In this document: positions 36,180 to 45,118 of the stretch, piece after piece
Layout of the letters: every line of letters starts with the position of its first letter
How positions within the stretch are numbered: position 1 is the first letter of the stretch
Assembly: GCA_049515655.1 (NCBI GenBank)
Contig: JBEKTW010000009.1
Location: forward strand, 1 to 64,000
Length of the DNA: 64,000 bases
DNA from: JBEKTW01 sp049515655
GTDB taxonomy: Bacteria > Bacteroidota > Ignavibacteria > UBA10030 > SZUA-254
Direction: 5' to 3'
The notes under the pieces: generated by a model
Seen by the model: only the letters and a program-made list of their open reading frames with translations
Databases searched by the model: none
Told to the model about the DNA's origin: nothing
Program-made: the position numbers and the translations under genes

Positions 36180-36969
36180 TCAGACTTCCGCGTCGGCACA
36201 AAAATCTCCTTTCGAGATTTCCGCATGGAAGATCCGGTGGCTGGTTGCATTCACTTTTGCTACGATCGGGTTGGCCCGTGAGTTCTATGATCCGTCTTCC
36301 TCCGTCGCCGCAATCTACGGTTTTCATGCTAACCCGGCTTTCACAGCGGCCGGCATAACGGTTGTGCAGGGTATCAATGAATTCTCAGGAAGCCCCGGAG
36401 AAACACCGTATACCACGGGATACTACTACGTTTTTCTATGTCTTGTCATTGTGTGGATTGCAGGGCCGACGATTTTTCTTTTTAGCGGGCGCTACCTTGT
36501 GTCAGAAAGTATGGCCCACGCAGACCATCATTGGGGCAAAAGAGTAATGGCGAATGTCGGTTTTGTCGTCGGAGGATTCTTGGTCCTTGTAGTATTGATA
36601 CCATCCATTCCCCAATCCGTAAAAGCCTACCGTGTTTACCAGAACCTGCAAAAAAGTCAGGCAATCCAGAGTCACAAAGACGACCTCCTCGGCTCATGCG
36701 TCACGATGGTCAACTTTGATGCCTACCAGTATAAGATCCTGCCCCGGGAGCTCGGGGGCGGTGGAAATTCCTATGAGGGATACCGGATCACCGCCGGAAC
36801 ATTTCGAGAGGACATTTCTCAGAAGGCATCGGTCATCTTAGAGGAAATTTCTCCCAGCAAAGTTACCGTCAGGGTTGACTCAAAGCTGTACCCCGGCGCC
36901 TCTATTGAGAATACTCTTGACAGCACCGGCACAGCCTCAGGATATGTTTACACGGGCATCTTCCAGTAG
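36163..36969 (+). CDS. Membrane protein with prepilin-like GGGGxSYEGY domain
   Basis: The protein has 268 residues. Membrane helices lie at about residues 24-40, 85-107 and 128-148. The C-terminal domain opens with AYQYKILPRELGGGGNSYEGY (positions about 188-208), nearly the same as AYQYKIRPVSMGGGGGSYEGY in the protein at 52760. This pattern resembles the C-terminal head of prepilin-like proteins I know from Ignavibacteria, where a YYxRP...GGGG...F/YxGY motif follows the pilin helix. The start overlaps the previous gene by 17 bases. A role at the membrane surface is likely; details are unknown. Confidence 0.6.
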   Translation: MNQTINQTSASAQKSPFEISAWKIRWLVAFTFATIGLAREFYDPSSSVAAIYGFHANPAFTAAGITVVQGINEFSGSPGETPYTTGYYYVFLCLVIVWIAGPTIFLFSGRYLVSESMAHADHHWGKRVMANVGFVVGGFLVLVVLIPSIPQSVKAYRVYQNLQKSQAIQSHKDDLLGSCVTMVNFDAYQYKILPRELGGGGNSYEGYRITAGTFREDISQKASVILEEISPSKVTVRVDSKLYPGASIENTLDSTGTASGYVYTGIFQ

Positions 36970-37023
36970 AGGCGTGCGATGGTCTCAGATAACAGGTTCC
37001 GCAAATCTTCCAAGGAGTTCCGC

Positions 37024-37455
37024 ATGAACAAACCATCATTAATATCCAGAAAGTTAACGATCGACTGGCGATGGGTAGGAGTTGGGTACTGCTTCTTCGT
37101 CGTCCTTCACCTGCTACCCACCGTTCTCTTCAATATCTTTTTTGGACTCAAATCCAACCCGTTAAGTATCATGCCCGTGTTGTACTGGTTGTATTTCGGG
37201 CTGTTCTACGTAGGATTTTACATTGGATACAGGTCGCGTGATTTCACTGTCATCGAATCCGGCCTCGCCGGAACCGCGTACGGAGTCACGCTGGTCTATC
37301 TTCTTCCAAGCGTGATGCTCATTCCGCTGAAAGTATGGGAAGGGAAAGTATCTCTCATTATTTCGCTCTTTGTCGTTGCGACCATCAGCGCATGGGTTGG
37401 AGAAATAGTACAAATGAGAAAAGAACGGAAGATGCATCAACTCGGGCAAGTGTGA
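37024..37455 (+). CDS. Hypothetical four-helix membrane protein
   Basis: The protein has 143 residues from the ATG at 37024, chosen because AAGGAG lies 7 bases upstream; an ATG at 36979 lacks such a site. Four hydrophobic segments span about residues 17-40, 48-68, 82-103 and 107-125, and a short charged tail (QMRKERKMHQ) follows. No motif was recognised. It is followed at once by a strong terminator, so the three membrane genes from 35.5 kb end here as one unit. Confidence 0.6.
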   Translation: MNKPSLISRKLTIDWRWVGVGYCFFVVLHLLPTVLFNIFFGLKSNPLSIMPVLYWLYFGLFYVGFYIGYRSRDFTVIESGLAGTAYGVTLVYLLPSVMLIPLKVWEGKVSLIISLFVVATISAWVGEIVQMRKERKMHQLGQV

Positions 37456-37470
37456 AGGTGACCAAACTTC

Positions 37471-37502
37471 AGCCCCGGTCGATTCGATCGGGGCTTTTTG
37501 TT
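37471..37502 (+). terminator. Rho-independent terminator
   Basis: AGCCCCG, a short loop region that can itself pair, then CGGGGCT and TTTTTG form a strong hairpin with a T tract directly after the stop at 37455. Confidence 0.9.
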
Positions 37503-37577
37503 TTTTCTCCCCAAAGAGTCTCATGGTGGTCTACCGGCCGTTCTTGAATCAACGCGAAGAAGTCAATATATTGATGT

Positions 37578-39797
37578 ATGATCAGACAGTTTGCCTGTAT
37601 ATTACTCATCGCAACGCTCCTCTCAGCTCCAACATCTGTTGCACAGCATCTTTCCGGCGTCCTGGTCGACGAACAGAACAGCCCGCTGTCCAACGTCGCG
37701 GTCGGCATCCGCGCGCTCCATAAACAGACGACGACCGATCAGCAGGGAAGATATGCTTTCAAAGACCTGCCGGCCGGCCTTTATGCCGTCGAGTTTTCAC
37801 TCATTGGTTTTAAGAGTGAAATATTCCCGGTCAGCATTTCCACGAAAGACACCAGTATCAATGTCATGCTGCACGCGAGCCTTTTCGAATTTCGATCGGT
37901 GACAGTGACCGCAAGTCCGGGACCGGTTGATATTTTGGATTCTCCGCAACCCGTGAGCATTCTTGAAGGAAGGGAATTCGAACAGAAACTGGGGCAGAGC
38001 ACTATGCAATCCGTTGAAATGATGCCCGGTGTTGCAATGTATTCAGGCGGACCGCTTTCAATGAAGCCCGTGATTCGAGGATTGGGATCTCAACGAGTGG
38101 TCGTGGCAGAAAACGGCCTCCGCCATGAGAGTCAGCAGTGGGATGATGACCAGAGCCCCGGAATTGATGCCCTGGATGTTCAACGCGTTGAAATACTGCG
38201 CGGGCCCAATAGTGTACTGTTCGGGTCGGATGCACTTGGGGGAGTTATTAATATCATCGATGACGACATTGGAAGATTCACCGATCAGAAGCCCCGGCTG
38301 GAGGGAAACCTGATGTTACAGGGATTCAGCAACAGCCGTCAGGGTGCGGGAAGCCTGTCTCTCTCCGGCAGGAACGATGCCCTATGCTACAAGGTGCAGG
38401 CCGACGTCCGACAGGCGTCCGATATTTCAACGCCGGCGGGAGAGCTGCAAAACACGGGCGAAATTGAATTGAATGGAAAAGTAGCGGCGGGTCTGGTCGA
38501 AGAATCAGGAAACATCCTATTCGATTATTCGCATTTTGGACAAAAGATAGAAATCCCTCCCGACCCCCGGGCCCACCTCGAGGTGACACCCTTTCAAAAA
38601 ATCGCCCATGACAAGTTTTCTGTCCGTTACGATCATTCGTTTTCTTCTTTCAGAATAGAATCGCATGCTCTCTGGCAGAGGAATGAGGAAACCGAATATA
38701 GCGCCTCTGATTCGACGATGCCCGATGTCGATCTCGTGCTGAACAGCCTGGCATTGGACATAAGAGCACATCACAACCCGGTCGGTCAGTTGTTCGGTAC
38801 CCTCGGCGTGTCGGTTGAAGGCCAGAAAAATGAGACACTGGGCCTGGAGGCTTTGATTCCCTCTTTCAACCAACTGACCGCGGCGGGCTATCTCCATGAG
38901 GAGCTTCTCCTGTCGCAGACGAATATATCCGCGGGGTTCCGGTATGACGTGCGGCGATTAGACGTGAACGAAAACGACGAACTCAATGTTAGTGGTCAAA
39001 CGAGGAACTATCATGCCTTTACCGGTGGCCTTGGTGCGGTGTGGCATGCGAGCGACCTGTTGGTTTTCGCGTTCAACCTGGGACGCGGATGGAGGGCACC
39101 GCTGGCAGAGGAGCTCTTTGTTAACGGCGTCGATCAGGGTGGTATGCGTTATAAGACCGGAGAACCGGACCTGAAAACGGAAGCCTCGCTCAATGTTGAT
39201 GGTGCGATCAGGTATGTTTCGCCCAGAATAAAAGGGGAGCTTTCAGTTTTCCGGAATCGGATCAATGATTACATCTACTTGAAATCGACGGGCGAGATTG
39301 ATCCGGCCTCCGGCCTGATCAAGTACGTCACACGGCAGGCGAACGCCACGCTGACCGGAGGGGAATTCGGTTTAAAGTTAGCGGTGAGTGACAATCTGAT
39401 CCTGGAGAGCGGTGCTGATATCGTGCTAGGGAAAAATGAAGAAACCGAGAGCTGGCTTCCACTAACGCCTGCGCCGCGCACTACTCTGGGTCTGCGCTTG
39501 ACTCAACCCTCGTGGAAGATTCTCCTGAACCCATATCTTTCGTTCGACGCAAAGGTGGTCCTCGACCAGAACCGGGTTGCTGAATTGGAGACGTCAACCG
39601 GGGGATACACGCTGTTCGGCATCAGAGCTGGCGGAGAACTGCCGGTGATGTCTGAGATGGTCAAGGTCGATTGTTCCGTCGAAAATCTTCTTAACAGGGC
39701 ATATGCAGACCATTTGAGCCGATATAAGGCTTATGCCTTTAATCCGGGGCGCGACATCACACTTAAACTATCGGTCCCCTTCGACGTCGTGCGTTAA
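37578..39797 (+). CDS. TonB-dependent outer-membrane receptor
   Basis: The protein has 739 residues with a signal peptide at about residues 1-22 (LLSAPTSVAQ). Residues about 24-108 form a carboxypeptidase-regulatory-like domain (LSGVLVDEQNSPLSNVAVGI ... DQQGRYAFKDLPAG) common in Bacteroidota receptors. The plug follows (about 120-220) with SMKPVIRGLGSQRVVVAENGLRHE and VEILRGPNSVLFGSDALGGVINI, and the rest is a beta barrel ending in an aromatic-poor KLSVPFDVVR. It takes up a siderophore, metal or other ligand with energy from TonB. The HExQQWDDDQSPG-like loop in the plug resembles zinc or copper receptors, but the substrate is not settled. It stands alone. Confidence 0.9.
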   Translation: MIRQFACILLIATLLSAPTSVAQHLSGVLVDEQNSPLSNVAVGIRALHKQTTTDQQGRYAFKDLPAGLYAVEFSLIGFKSEIFPVSISTKDTSINVMLHASLFEFRSVTVTASPGPVDILDSPQPVSILEGREFEQKLGQSTMQSVEMMPGVAMYSGGPLSMKPVIRGLGSQRVVVAENGLRHESQQWDDDQSPGIDALDVQRVEILRGPNSVLFGSDALGGVINIIDDDIGRFTDQKPRLEGNLMLQGFSNSRQGAGSLSLSGRNDALCYKVQADVRQASDISTPAGELQNTGEIELNGKVAAGLVEESGNILFDYSHFGQKIEIPPDPRAHLEVTPFQKIAHDKFSVRYDHSFSSFRIESHALWQRNEETEYSASDSTMPDVDLVLNSLALDIRAHHNPVGQLFGTLGVSVEGQKNETLGLEALIPSFNQLTAAGYLHEELLLSQTNISAGFRYDVRRLDVNENDELNVSGQTRNYHAFTGGLGAVWHASDLLVFAFNLGRGWRAPLAEELFVNGVDQGGMRYKTGEPDLKTEASLNVDGAIRYVSPRIKGELSVFRNRINDYIYLKSTGEIDPASGLIKYVTRQANATLTGGEFGLKLAVSDNLILESGADIVLGKNEETESWLPLTPAPRTTLGLRLTQPSWKILLNPYLSFDAKVVLDQNRVAELETSTGGYTLFGIRAGGELPVMSEMVKVDCSVENLLNRAYADHLSRYKAYAFNPGRDITLKLSVPFDVVR

Positions 39798-39811
39798 TCG
39801 ATTGTAATTCC

Positions 39812-39932
39812 AAAATAACATGAGTTAGCGAGCTTCCTGAGCGAGCGAAGCGAGTCGAGGGAGCTAACTCATAAGTTATTTTGAGAATCCCGTCAGCTTC
39901 AGGACGGGACATCAGTACCCTGGTCTATCCGC
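39812..39932. repeat. Long inverted repeat and REP-like hairpins
   Basis: AAAATAACATGAGTTAGC (39812-39829) pairs with GAGCTAACTCATAAGTTATTTT (39861-39882), making a long hairpin after the receptor gene. It is followed by CCCGTCagcttcagGACGGG and CCGCCTTCGGCGG. It may act as a terminator. The rest of the gap to 40170 shows no gene. Confidence 0.75.
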
Positions 39933-40173
39933 CTTCGGCGGATCCTGAATTTTTCATGAACGCAACTTTGTTCCGTCAATGACGGATTTATTAAGCTTCA
40001 GGAAGATTCTTGTCTCGCCTTCACGACTCCGTCGTTCTGGCGGGCGGGGAACCCTCTGATCCGAAGGCTCGAATGAACGCAGCAACGGGTCAATATCACC
40101 ATATTCTGGTGGGCGAGAAAAAACCGTGCAAATCCCCCGTTATCCGCCAGGATGGAGAGCTACGGCTATCTCC

Positions 40174-40312
40174 TTGACTCAAGTTCCAAAATTCGCTACC
40201 TTTCCACGAGATTGATTTGGAGCGAATCATGAAGTTATCCATCATCCCGCGTTTAAACTCGTGAGTTCGAAAAAGAACCCGCGAGTGCAGTGTATAGCAC
40301 GGCGGGTTTTGT
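40174..40312 (+). promoter_or_regulatory. Promoter/attenuator leader, family A copy 1
   Basis: TTG (40174-40176), 20 bases, TACCTTTC (40197-40204) form the promoter. After GGAGCGAATCATG comes a short frame (40229-40264, 11 codons). Next GAACCCGC ... GGCGGGTTTTGT (about 40276-40308) forms a terminator-like hairpin about 20 bases before the kinase ATG at 40326. The same layout occurs at 44975 and 63420. Confidence 0.7.
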
Positions 40313-40325
40313 ACTTCAGGATGGT

Positions 40326-42938
40326 ATGATCGGTCAGACAATATCCCATTACAAGATTCTTGAGAAAATCGGTGAGGGAGGCATGGGTATTGTTTACAAA
40401 GCCCACGACACCAAGCTCGACCGGGACGTTGCACTGAAGTTCCTTCCACACTACCTCACGAGCGATCCCATTGAAAAGGAGCGCTTCAATCACGAAGCCC
40501 GTGCTGCTGCTGCCTTGACGCATCAGAACATCGCCGTTGTGTATGAGATTGGTGAGCACGGCGGACCCGCCTACGCGGGCGCTCCGGCGGGCAGGCAGAT
40601 CTTCATATCTATGGAGTATGTCGAGGGGCAAACGTTAAAGGTGATCGTGGCAAAAGAATCGCTTTCCATCAAGAAGGTGCTCGATCTTGCCATACAGGTG
40701 TGTGAAGGACTTGCAGCAGCGCACGAGAAGGGCATTGTCCATCGAGATATCAAATCGGACAATATAATAGTCACGCCGAAAGGGCAAGCAAAGATTACAG
40801 ACTTCGGGCTTGCCAAGCTCAAAGGTGGCACCAAACTGACCAAAACCGGTTCAACGCTGGGAACAGCAGCATACATGTCTCCGGAACAAGCACAGGGATT
40901 AGAAGTGGATCAGCGTTCGGACATTTTCAGTTTTGGTGTGGTGCTGTACGAGCTTCTTACTTCTAGACTACCATTCCGCGGTGAACACGAGGCAGCGTTG
41001 ATGTATTCGCTCATCAACGAAGAACCTCAACCCGTCGCCCGTTTCAACGAAAAAGCTACTCCTGAAATCGAACACATCATTTCGAAAGCGCTTGCGAAAG
41101 ATAGAGATGAACGCTATCAGCATGTCGATGAATTGCTCTCCGACTTACGGCGCGAGAGAAGAAAGCTCGAGTACGCGAAAACAGGACATGTCACAGCAGC
41201 AGCAGCTCCGAAACCGATCCAGAAGAGGTTATCCTCATGGATAGTTGCCGGAGTAGTGCTTATCGGTATCGCTGTTGGAGTTTATCTAGCCCAATTCAGA
41301 AAACCAGAAACTACAAGCCAGATGGTTTCACGCACTCTGAAAGTCCCAAGTTCAATAGCATATGAACCCAACATTTCTCCCGATGGTAATTGGGTAGTTT
41401 ACGTCGCTAAGGATGCAAAGTATATCGATAATCTTTACATAATAAACGCATCTGGCGGAGAGCCTAAGAAGATTACCAATGACACTGTTAATACAGGTAA
41501 GTCAACGCCGTGTTTTTCCCCGGATGGAAGTGAAATTATATATACGAGGGTGGATTTCTATACAAATGGCGACACGACAAACATATACAAAATTCCCGTT
41601 CTCGGCGGACCGCCTCGAAAAATAATCACCCGTGGAAGACTTCCTATTTGGTCTCCAGATGGGAAACACATTGGTTTTTTTAGAAAAATGGCGCTTGTCA
41701 TTGCTAGTGTGGATGGAACAGATGAAAAAGTAATAACAACATTTGATAAACTGGATGTCTATAACCTCGCATGGTCTCCTGATTCAAAAGAAATTGCCTT
41801 CCTTCGCACCTTCGAATCTACAGCAAAGGATGAATACACCGAAATCTTTATCCGCGATCTTGCAGCAGGAACGGAACGCCAATTAACGGATGACAAAAAG
41901 GTTATAGACGATTTCTGCTGGACATCAACGGATGAAATTGTCTATAATTCTGACCGGGGGGGCAATACTAATCTGTGGACTATTCCTGCGACCGGGGGCA
42001 CCCCAAAGCAGTTAACGCTGGGGGCAGATGCCGACCGGGTCCCCCGCGTATCCAAAGACGCTAAACGATTGGTCTTTTTAAACGAGTCCCAAACACAGAA
42101 TCTTTGGGTTGGCGATCTTGAAACGAAGCAAATATGCCAGTTGACCTTTGAAGACGCAGCGCTGCACGAACCATCGTTCTCCCCAGATGGGGAAAGAATT
42201 GCTTACAAGCGTGGGACATCCTTGATACGACACCAGGTATTCATTTGCAACAAGAATGGAAGCGACCCCATACAACTGACCGATCTCAAAGCGCCTTACT
42301 CCCCTAGCATGCTGCTCCGTTGGTCTGGTGACGGGAAATCAATCTCTTATACCGTCGAGAGGGACGATACGTTGCAAAGAACACCCTGGAACACCGCTCA
42401 ATTTTTCCTGCATGATCTATCGACGAATATTCCCAGGAAGATTCATGATGGTATCATCGCCGATTGGTCTTCAGATGGCAAGTACGTACTTTATGAATCT
42501 GCTTTCGAGAACAGTGCAAAGTATATTCTTGCGGCAGCCGAATCAGTTGAGGCGCCGTTGAAACAAATCGCATCTCGGAATTTTGCCACTTTTTCTCGCG
42601 ATTCAAAGAATGTGATTTATGACGACTCGACAGGCATCTGGAGCATGCCTATTGAAACAGGTGTACCAAGATTACTATTTAGAATACAGAAGGATGAAAG
42701 AATATATTTACCCCGAGAAACCGGGGATGGCAAATCCTTGGCTTTCATGGAACGGGATGCCAAGAAAAAAGTGTACAAGCTCCTTCTGTTACAAAAGTCG
42801 GCCAAACAGCCTGAAGAACTCTTTGAGTTACCGGGTGATGCGAGTCCTTTCATTTCAGTCTCACCCGACCTCAAGACCATTATATTCTCCAGACATCAAA
42901 GTGCCAACAAGATAATGCTGATCGACAATTTTCGATAA
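40326..42938 (+). CDS. Ser/Thr protein kinase with TolB-like propeller
   Basis: The protein has 870 residues from the ATG at 40326, matching the start of its paralogue at 63552. Residues 9-275 are a Hanks-type kinase with GEGGMGIVYKA (P-loop), ALKF (catalytic Lys), VHRDIKSDN (near 138), DFGLA (near 159) and SPEQAQG. One membrane helix (about 304-322, WIVAGVVLIGIAVGVYL) leads to an external six-bladed WD40/TolB-like propeller of PD40 repeats (NISPDGNWVVY, SWSPDGK patterns). This suggests signal sensing outside and phosphorylation inside. Compared with the paralogue it has 10 extra residues (about 80-89, PAYAGAPAGR) from a palindromic insert. Confidence 0.9.
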   Translation: MIGQTISHYKILEKIGEGGMGIVYKAHDTKLDRDVALKFLPHYLTSDPIEKERFNHEARAAAALTHQNIAVVYEIGEHGGPAYAGAPAGRQIFISMEYVEGQTLKVIVAKESLSIKKVLDLAIQVCEGLAAAHEKGIVHRDIKSDNIIVTPKGQAKITDFGLAKLKGGTKLTKTGSTLGTAAYMSPEQAQGLEVDQRSDIFSFGVVLYELLTSRLPFRGEHEAALMYSLINEEPQPVARFNEKATPEIEHIISKALAKDRDERYQHVDELLSDLRRERRKLEYAKTGHVTAAAAPKPIQKRLSSWIVAGVVLIGIAVGVYLAQFRKPETTSQMVSRTLKVPSSIAYEPNISPDGNWVVYVAKDAKYIDNLYIINASGGEPKKITNDTVNTGKSTPCFSPDGSEIIYTRVDFYTNGDTTNIYKIPVLGGPPRKIITRGRLPIWSPDGKHIGFFRKMALVIASVDGTDEKVITTFDKLDVYNLAWSPDSKEIAFLRTFESTAKDEYTEIFIRDLAAGTERQLTDDKKVIDDFCWTSTDEIVYNSDRGGNTNLWTIPATGGTPKQLTLGADADRVPRVSKDAKRLVFLNESQTQNLWVGDLETKQICQLTFEDAALHEPSFSPDGERIAYKRGTSLIRHQVFICNKNGSDPIQLTDLKAPYSPSMLLRWSGDGKSISYTVERDDTLQRTPWNTAQFFLHDLSTNIPRKIHDGIIADWSSDGKYVLYESAFENSAKYILAAAESVEAPLKQIASRNFATFSRDSKNVIYDDSTGIWSMPIETGVPRLLFRIQKDERIYLPRETGDGKSLAFMERDAKKKVYKLLLLQKSAKQPEELFELPGDASPFISVSPDLKTIIFSRHQSANKIMLIDNFR

Positions 42939-43013
42939 AGATTCACGATCAACATCATTCGGCCGACAACTCATGCACCAACCCGACTCGTTCGCATTGC
43001 GGGTCGGATGGAC

Positions 43014-43108
43014 TTGACACTATCCCCAATTATCCTTAGCTTTGCGATATCATCTGGAATGCCGTTCTTTGAAAATCCATTCTGTTGTTTGTGGAGTGGG
43101 TTTTTGGA
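43014..43108 (+). promoter_or_regulatory. Promoter/leader repeat, family B copy 2
   Basis: TTG (43014-43016), 20 bases, then TAGCTTTG (43037-43044) fits the TTG-N20-TAnnTTTG promoter exactly. It is followed by CCGTTCTTTGAAAATCCATTC and GTGGAGTGGGTTTTT, the hairpin part shared with 3530 and 56036. Here it runs into an IS110-like remnant on the other strand. Confidence 0.6.
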
Positions 43109-43177
43109 GATATCAAGACCGACATAAACGTCTTGGTTTGAAAAATCGAGGTTCGTACATTTTATGGACATAAACAA
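43103..43177 (-). pseudogene. IS110-family transposase N-terminal fragment
   Basis: Read on the minus strand, the fragment ends in NQDVYVGLDISKN, the first motif of IS110-type (DEDD) transposases, where the first Asp is catalytic. Only about 25 codons remain before the frame enters the leader repeat. It marks an old insertion and deletion event. Confidence 0.5.
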
Positions 43178-43382
43178 GCCTCATTATTATGTGCTTGAAA
43201 TGGTGGATTTGGGTACTGTGATTTACGCACTAATTTTGAGGCTTGCGTTTTTAACATAAGGTATATTTTAGGGCAAATGTGAACTATGTCGTCTTTGCTG
43301 CGATAGTTCACAAACAAGAAATACCTAGTTGCGCCAGCTAATTGCCATTGCCCTTCACTATTTCACGAAAGGGGACTTCACC

Positions 43383-44792
43383 ATGTTCAAACATGTTTAC
43401 ATTTGCTTGATGATAGTTGCTGGTTCTATATTCATCTCAGCAACTGTCATAGCCCAAGAATTCCCAATTGCTGTAGGAAGCGATACTACTTTTTCCGGTG
43501 GGGCGGTTTATGGAGAATTAAATGGCTTGGTAGCTGTTCAAGGCGATGCTAATAGTCAATATGATATTAATGCCCAGTTAGTTGGTGCTGGAGGTGTATT
43601 AATTGGGTCAAGAATTTCTCTTGGTGCTACAGGTGTTATGCCAGGTGCAATACCGATATTCGATGGTACCAACTACTTTCTGGTTTGGCGTGAATTCAGC
43701 GGAAATCTTAAAGGACAATTCATAAATACTTCAGGTACTTTAGTCGGCAGTTCGTTTATTATCAGTACAAATGTATCTGTTCAGCGACCCGGATCCTACG
43801 GTGTGGTTTTTGGTGATACTGCGTCCTTAGTGGTTTTCACTAAGACTGATGATTTTCTCTATGGACAGCGAGTAAGCAGGAGTGGAAACCTGATTGGCAG
43901 TCAAATACAGATTAGCAGTAATCATGCGCGTGAAAATTCCCTCGCATACGACGGTACAAACTTTCTAGCGACCTGGGTCGAGATCACAACGGACAAAGAT
44001 ATATATGGACAGTTTGTCAGCAAAGCAGGTTCGTTGGTTGGCACTAATTTCTTAATTGATGGTGGCCCAAATTATAGCGACAATCCTACATCGCTTGCAT
44101 TTGACGGTACAAGATATTTACTGGCTTTCCATGAACAGTCACCTACCGGTGGTAATTGGTTTCTCCTCGGACGTTTCATTTCTACATCAGGGGCAATCGA
44201 AGAAACGATAACTATCTGTGATACTTCAAAAGCACCTATTTTTCCTTTTGTTGCTTTTGATAATAGGAATTATTTGATAACCTGGACGCAACTTTCTAAT
44301 GGGTCGCTCATGGGAAGGTTTTACAATACATCCGGCGTTCCGATTGATACGCCGTTTGTTATCTTCGGTCCATCAGATCATAAAATACCTTTTGGTGGAG
44401 TTGGGTTCGGCGGCAATCTCTATTTGGTCGTTGCGACGAGGGTTGACTCCAACTTTTCTAACGGTGATGTTTATGGAAGATTCATTCAGCCACTGACAGG
44501 TGTTGAAGAGAAGATCAGTCTGAGGCCTGAACAATTTGGGCTGCTCCAAAACTATCCGAACCCCTTCAACCCAAGCACAATAATCAGCTATCAACTGCCG
44601 AAGCAAAGTTACGTGAACTTGAAGGTCTTTGATGTGCTCGGTCGCGAAATCGCGACACTGGTGAAGGGAGAACAAACCGCAGGATACAAATCGGTTACAT
44701 GGAACGCAGTGAACGTTCCGAGCGGCATCTACTTCTACCGTCTACAAGCGGGGACGTTCAGCGAAACAGAGAAATTGTTATTGCTTAGATAG
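43383..44792 (+). CDS. Secreted repeat protein with T9SS sorting domain
   Basis: The protein has 469 residues from the ATG at 43383, preceded by AAAGGGGA. The signal peptide is about residues 1-22 (FISATVIAQ). The main part is made of strand-rich repeats with FDGTNYFLVWREFSGNLKGQ, YDGTNFLATWVE and FDGTRYLLAFHE, a propeller-like pattern of unknown function. The last 80 residues form the T9SS domain (LLQNYPNPFNPSTIISY, GREIATLV, SGIYFYRLQAG, KLLLLR), so the protein should cross the outer membrane and be secreted or attached. A terminator follows at 44861. Confidence 0.82.
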   Translation: MFKHVYICLMIVAGSIFISATVIAQEFPIAVGSDTTFSGGAVYGELNGLVAVQGDANSQYDINAQLVGAGGVLIGSRISLGATGVMPGAIPIFDGTNYFLVWREFSGNLKGQFINTSGTLVGSSFIISTNVSVQRPGSYGVVFGDTASLVVFTKTDDFLYGQRVSRSGNLIGSQIQISSNHARENSLAYDGTNFLATWVEITTDKDIYGQFVSKAGSLVGTNFLIDGGPNYSDNPTSLAFDGTRYLLAFHEQSPTGGNWFLLGRFISTSGAIEETITICDTSKAPIFPFVAFDNRNYLITWTQLSNGSLMGRFYNTSGVPIDTPFVIFGPSDHKIPFGGVGFGGNLYLVVATRVDSNFSNGDVYGRFIQPLTGVEEKISLRPEQFGLLQNYPNPFNPSTIISYQLPKQSYVNLKVFDVLGREIATLVKGEQTAGYKSVTWNAVNVPSGIYFYRLQAGTFSETEKLLLLR

Positions 44793-44827
44793 AAGAAGTT
44801 GCACCAATTCTATTAAGATCAATAAAA

Positions 44828-44896
44828 GCAGCCAATCCAACGGCTGCTGAGCGGTGCTCGAAGCCGACTCGTTCGCATTGCGGGTCGGCTTTTGTA
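44828..44896 (+). terminator. Double hairpin terminator (shared T9SS-gene type)
   Basis: GCAGCCaatccaacGGCTGC (44828-44847) is followed by AAGCCGACtcgttcgcattgcggGTCGGCTTTTG (44861-44893). The second hairpin recurs after other genes at 53465, 55945, 59387 and 63333. Confidence 0.85.
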
Positions 44897-44974
44897 TTTG
44901 AGGTTCAATCCTCCGAGTACGGATGGCTCATGACGGCATTCGGTACTGTGAAAGTAATGTGTATGCGGAACAAC

Positions 44975-45118
44975 TTGACTCAAATTCGAAGATTCGTTAC
45001 CTTTCTATGAGATCAGTTTGGGGCGAATCATGAGGGTATTAGCTCTTCCCGAATGCAAACCCGTGAGTTCGAAAAAGAACCCGCTTGTGCTGAAGTATAT
45101 CGCACGGCGGGTTTTGTT
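44975..45118 (+). promoter_or_regulatory. Promoter/attenuator leader, family A copy 2
   Basis: TTG (44975-44977), 20 bases and TACCTTTC (44998-45005) form the promoter. GGGGCGAATCATG gives the start at 45030. GAACCCGC, GTGC, GCAC and GGCGGGTTTTG (about 45079-45117) form a nested hairpin. Unlike the kinase copies, here the reading frame from 45030 passes through the whole hairpin and continues as a gene. Confidence 0.65.

Larger units (their letters stand above)
42939..43382. other. Gap with terminator-like hairpin, leader and IS remnant
   Basis: ACCCGACTCG ... GCGGGTCGG (42981-43007) is a terminator-type hairpin without its T tract. Leader family B copy 2 (43014-43108) and a minus-strand IS110-like fragment follow. 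GTGAACTATgtcgtctttgctgcgATAGTTCAC (43280-43313) is another hairpin. No complete gene is present. Confidence 0.6.
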
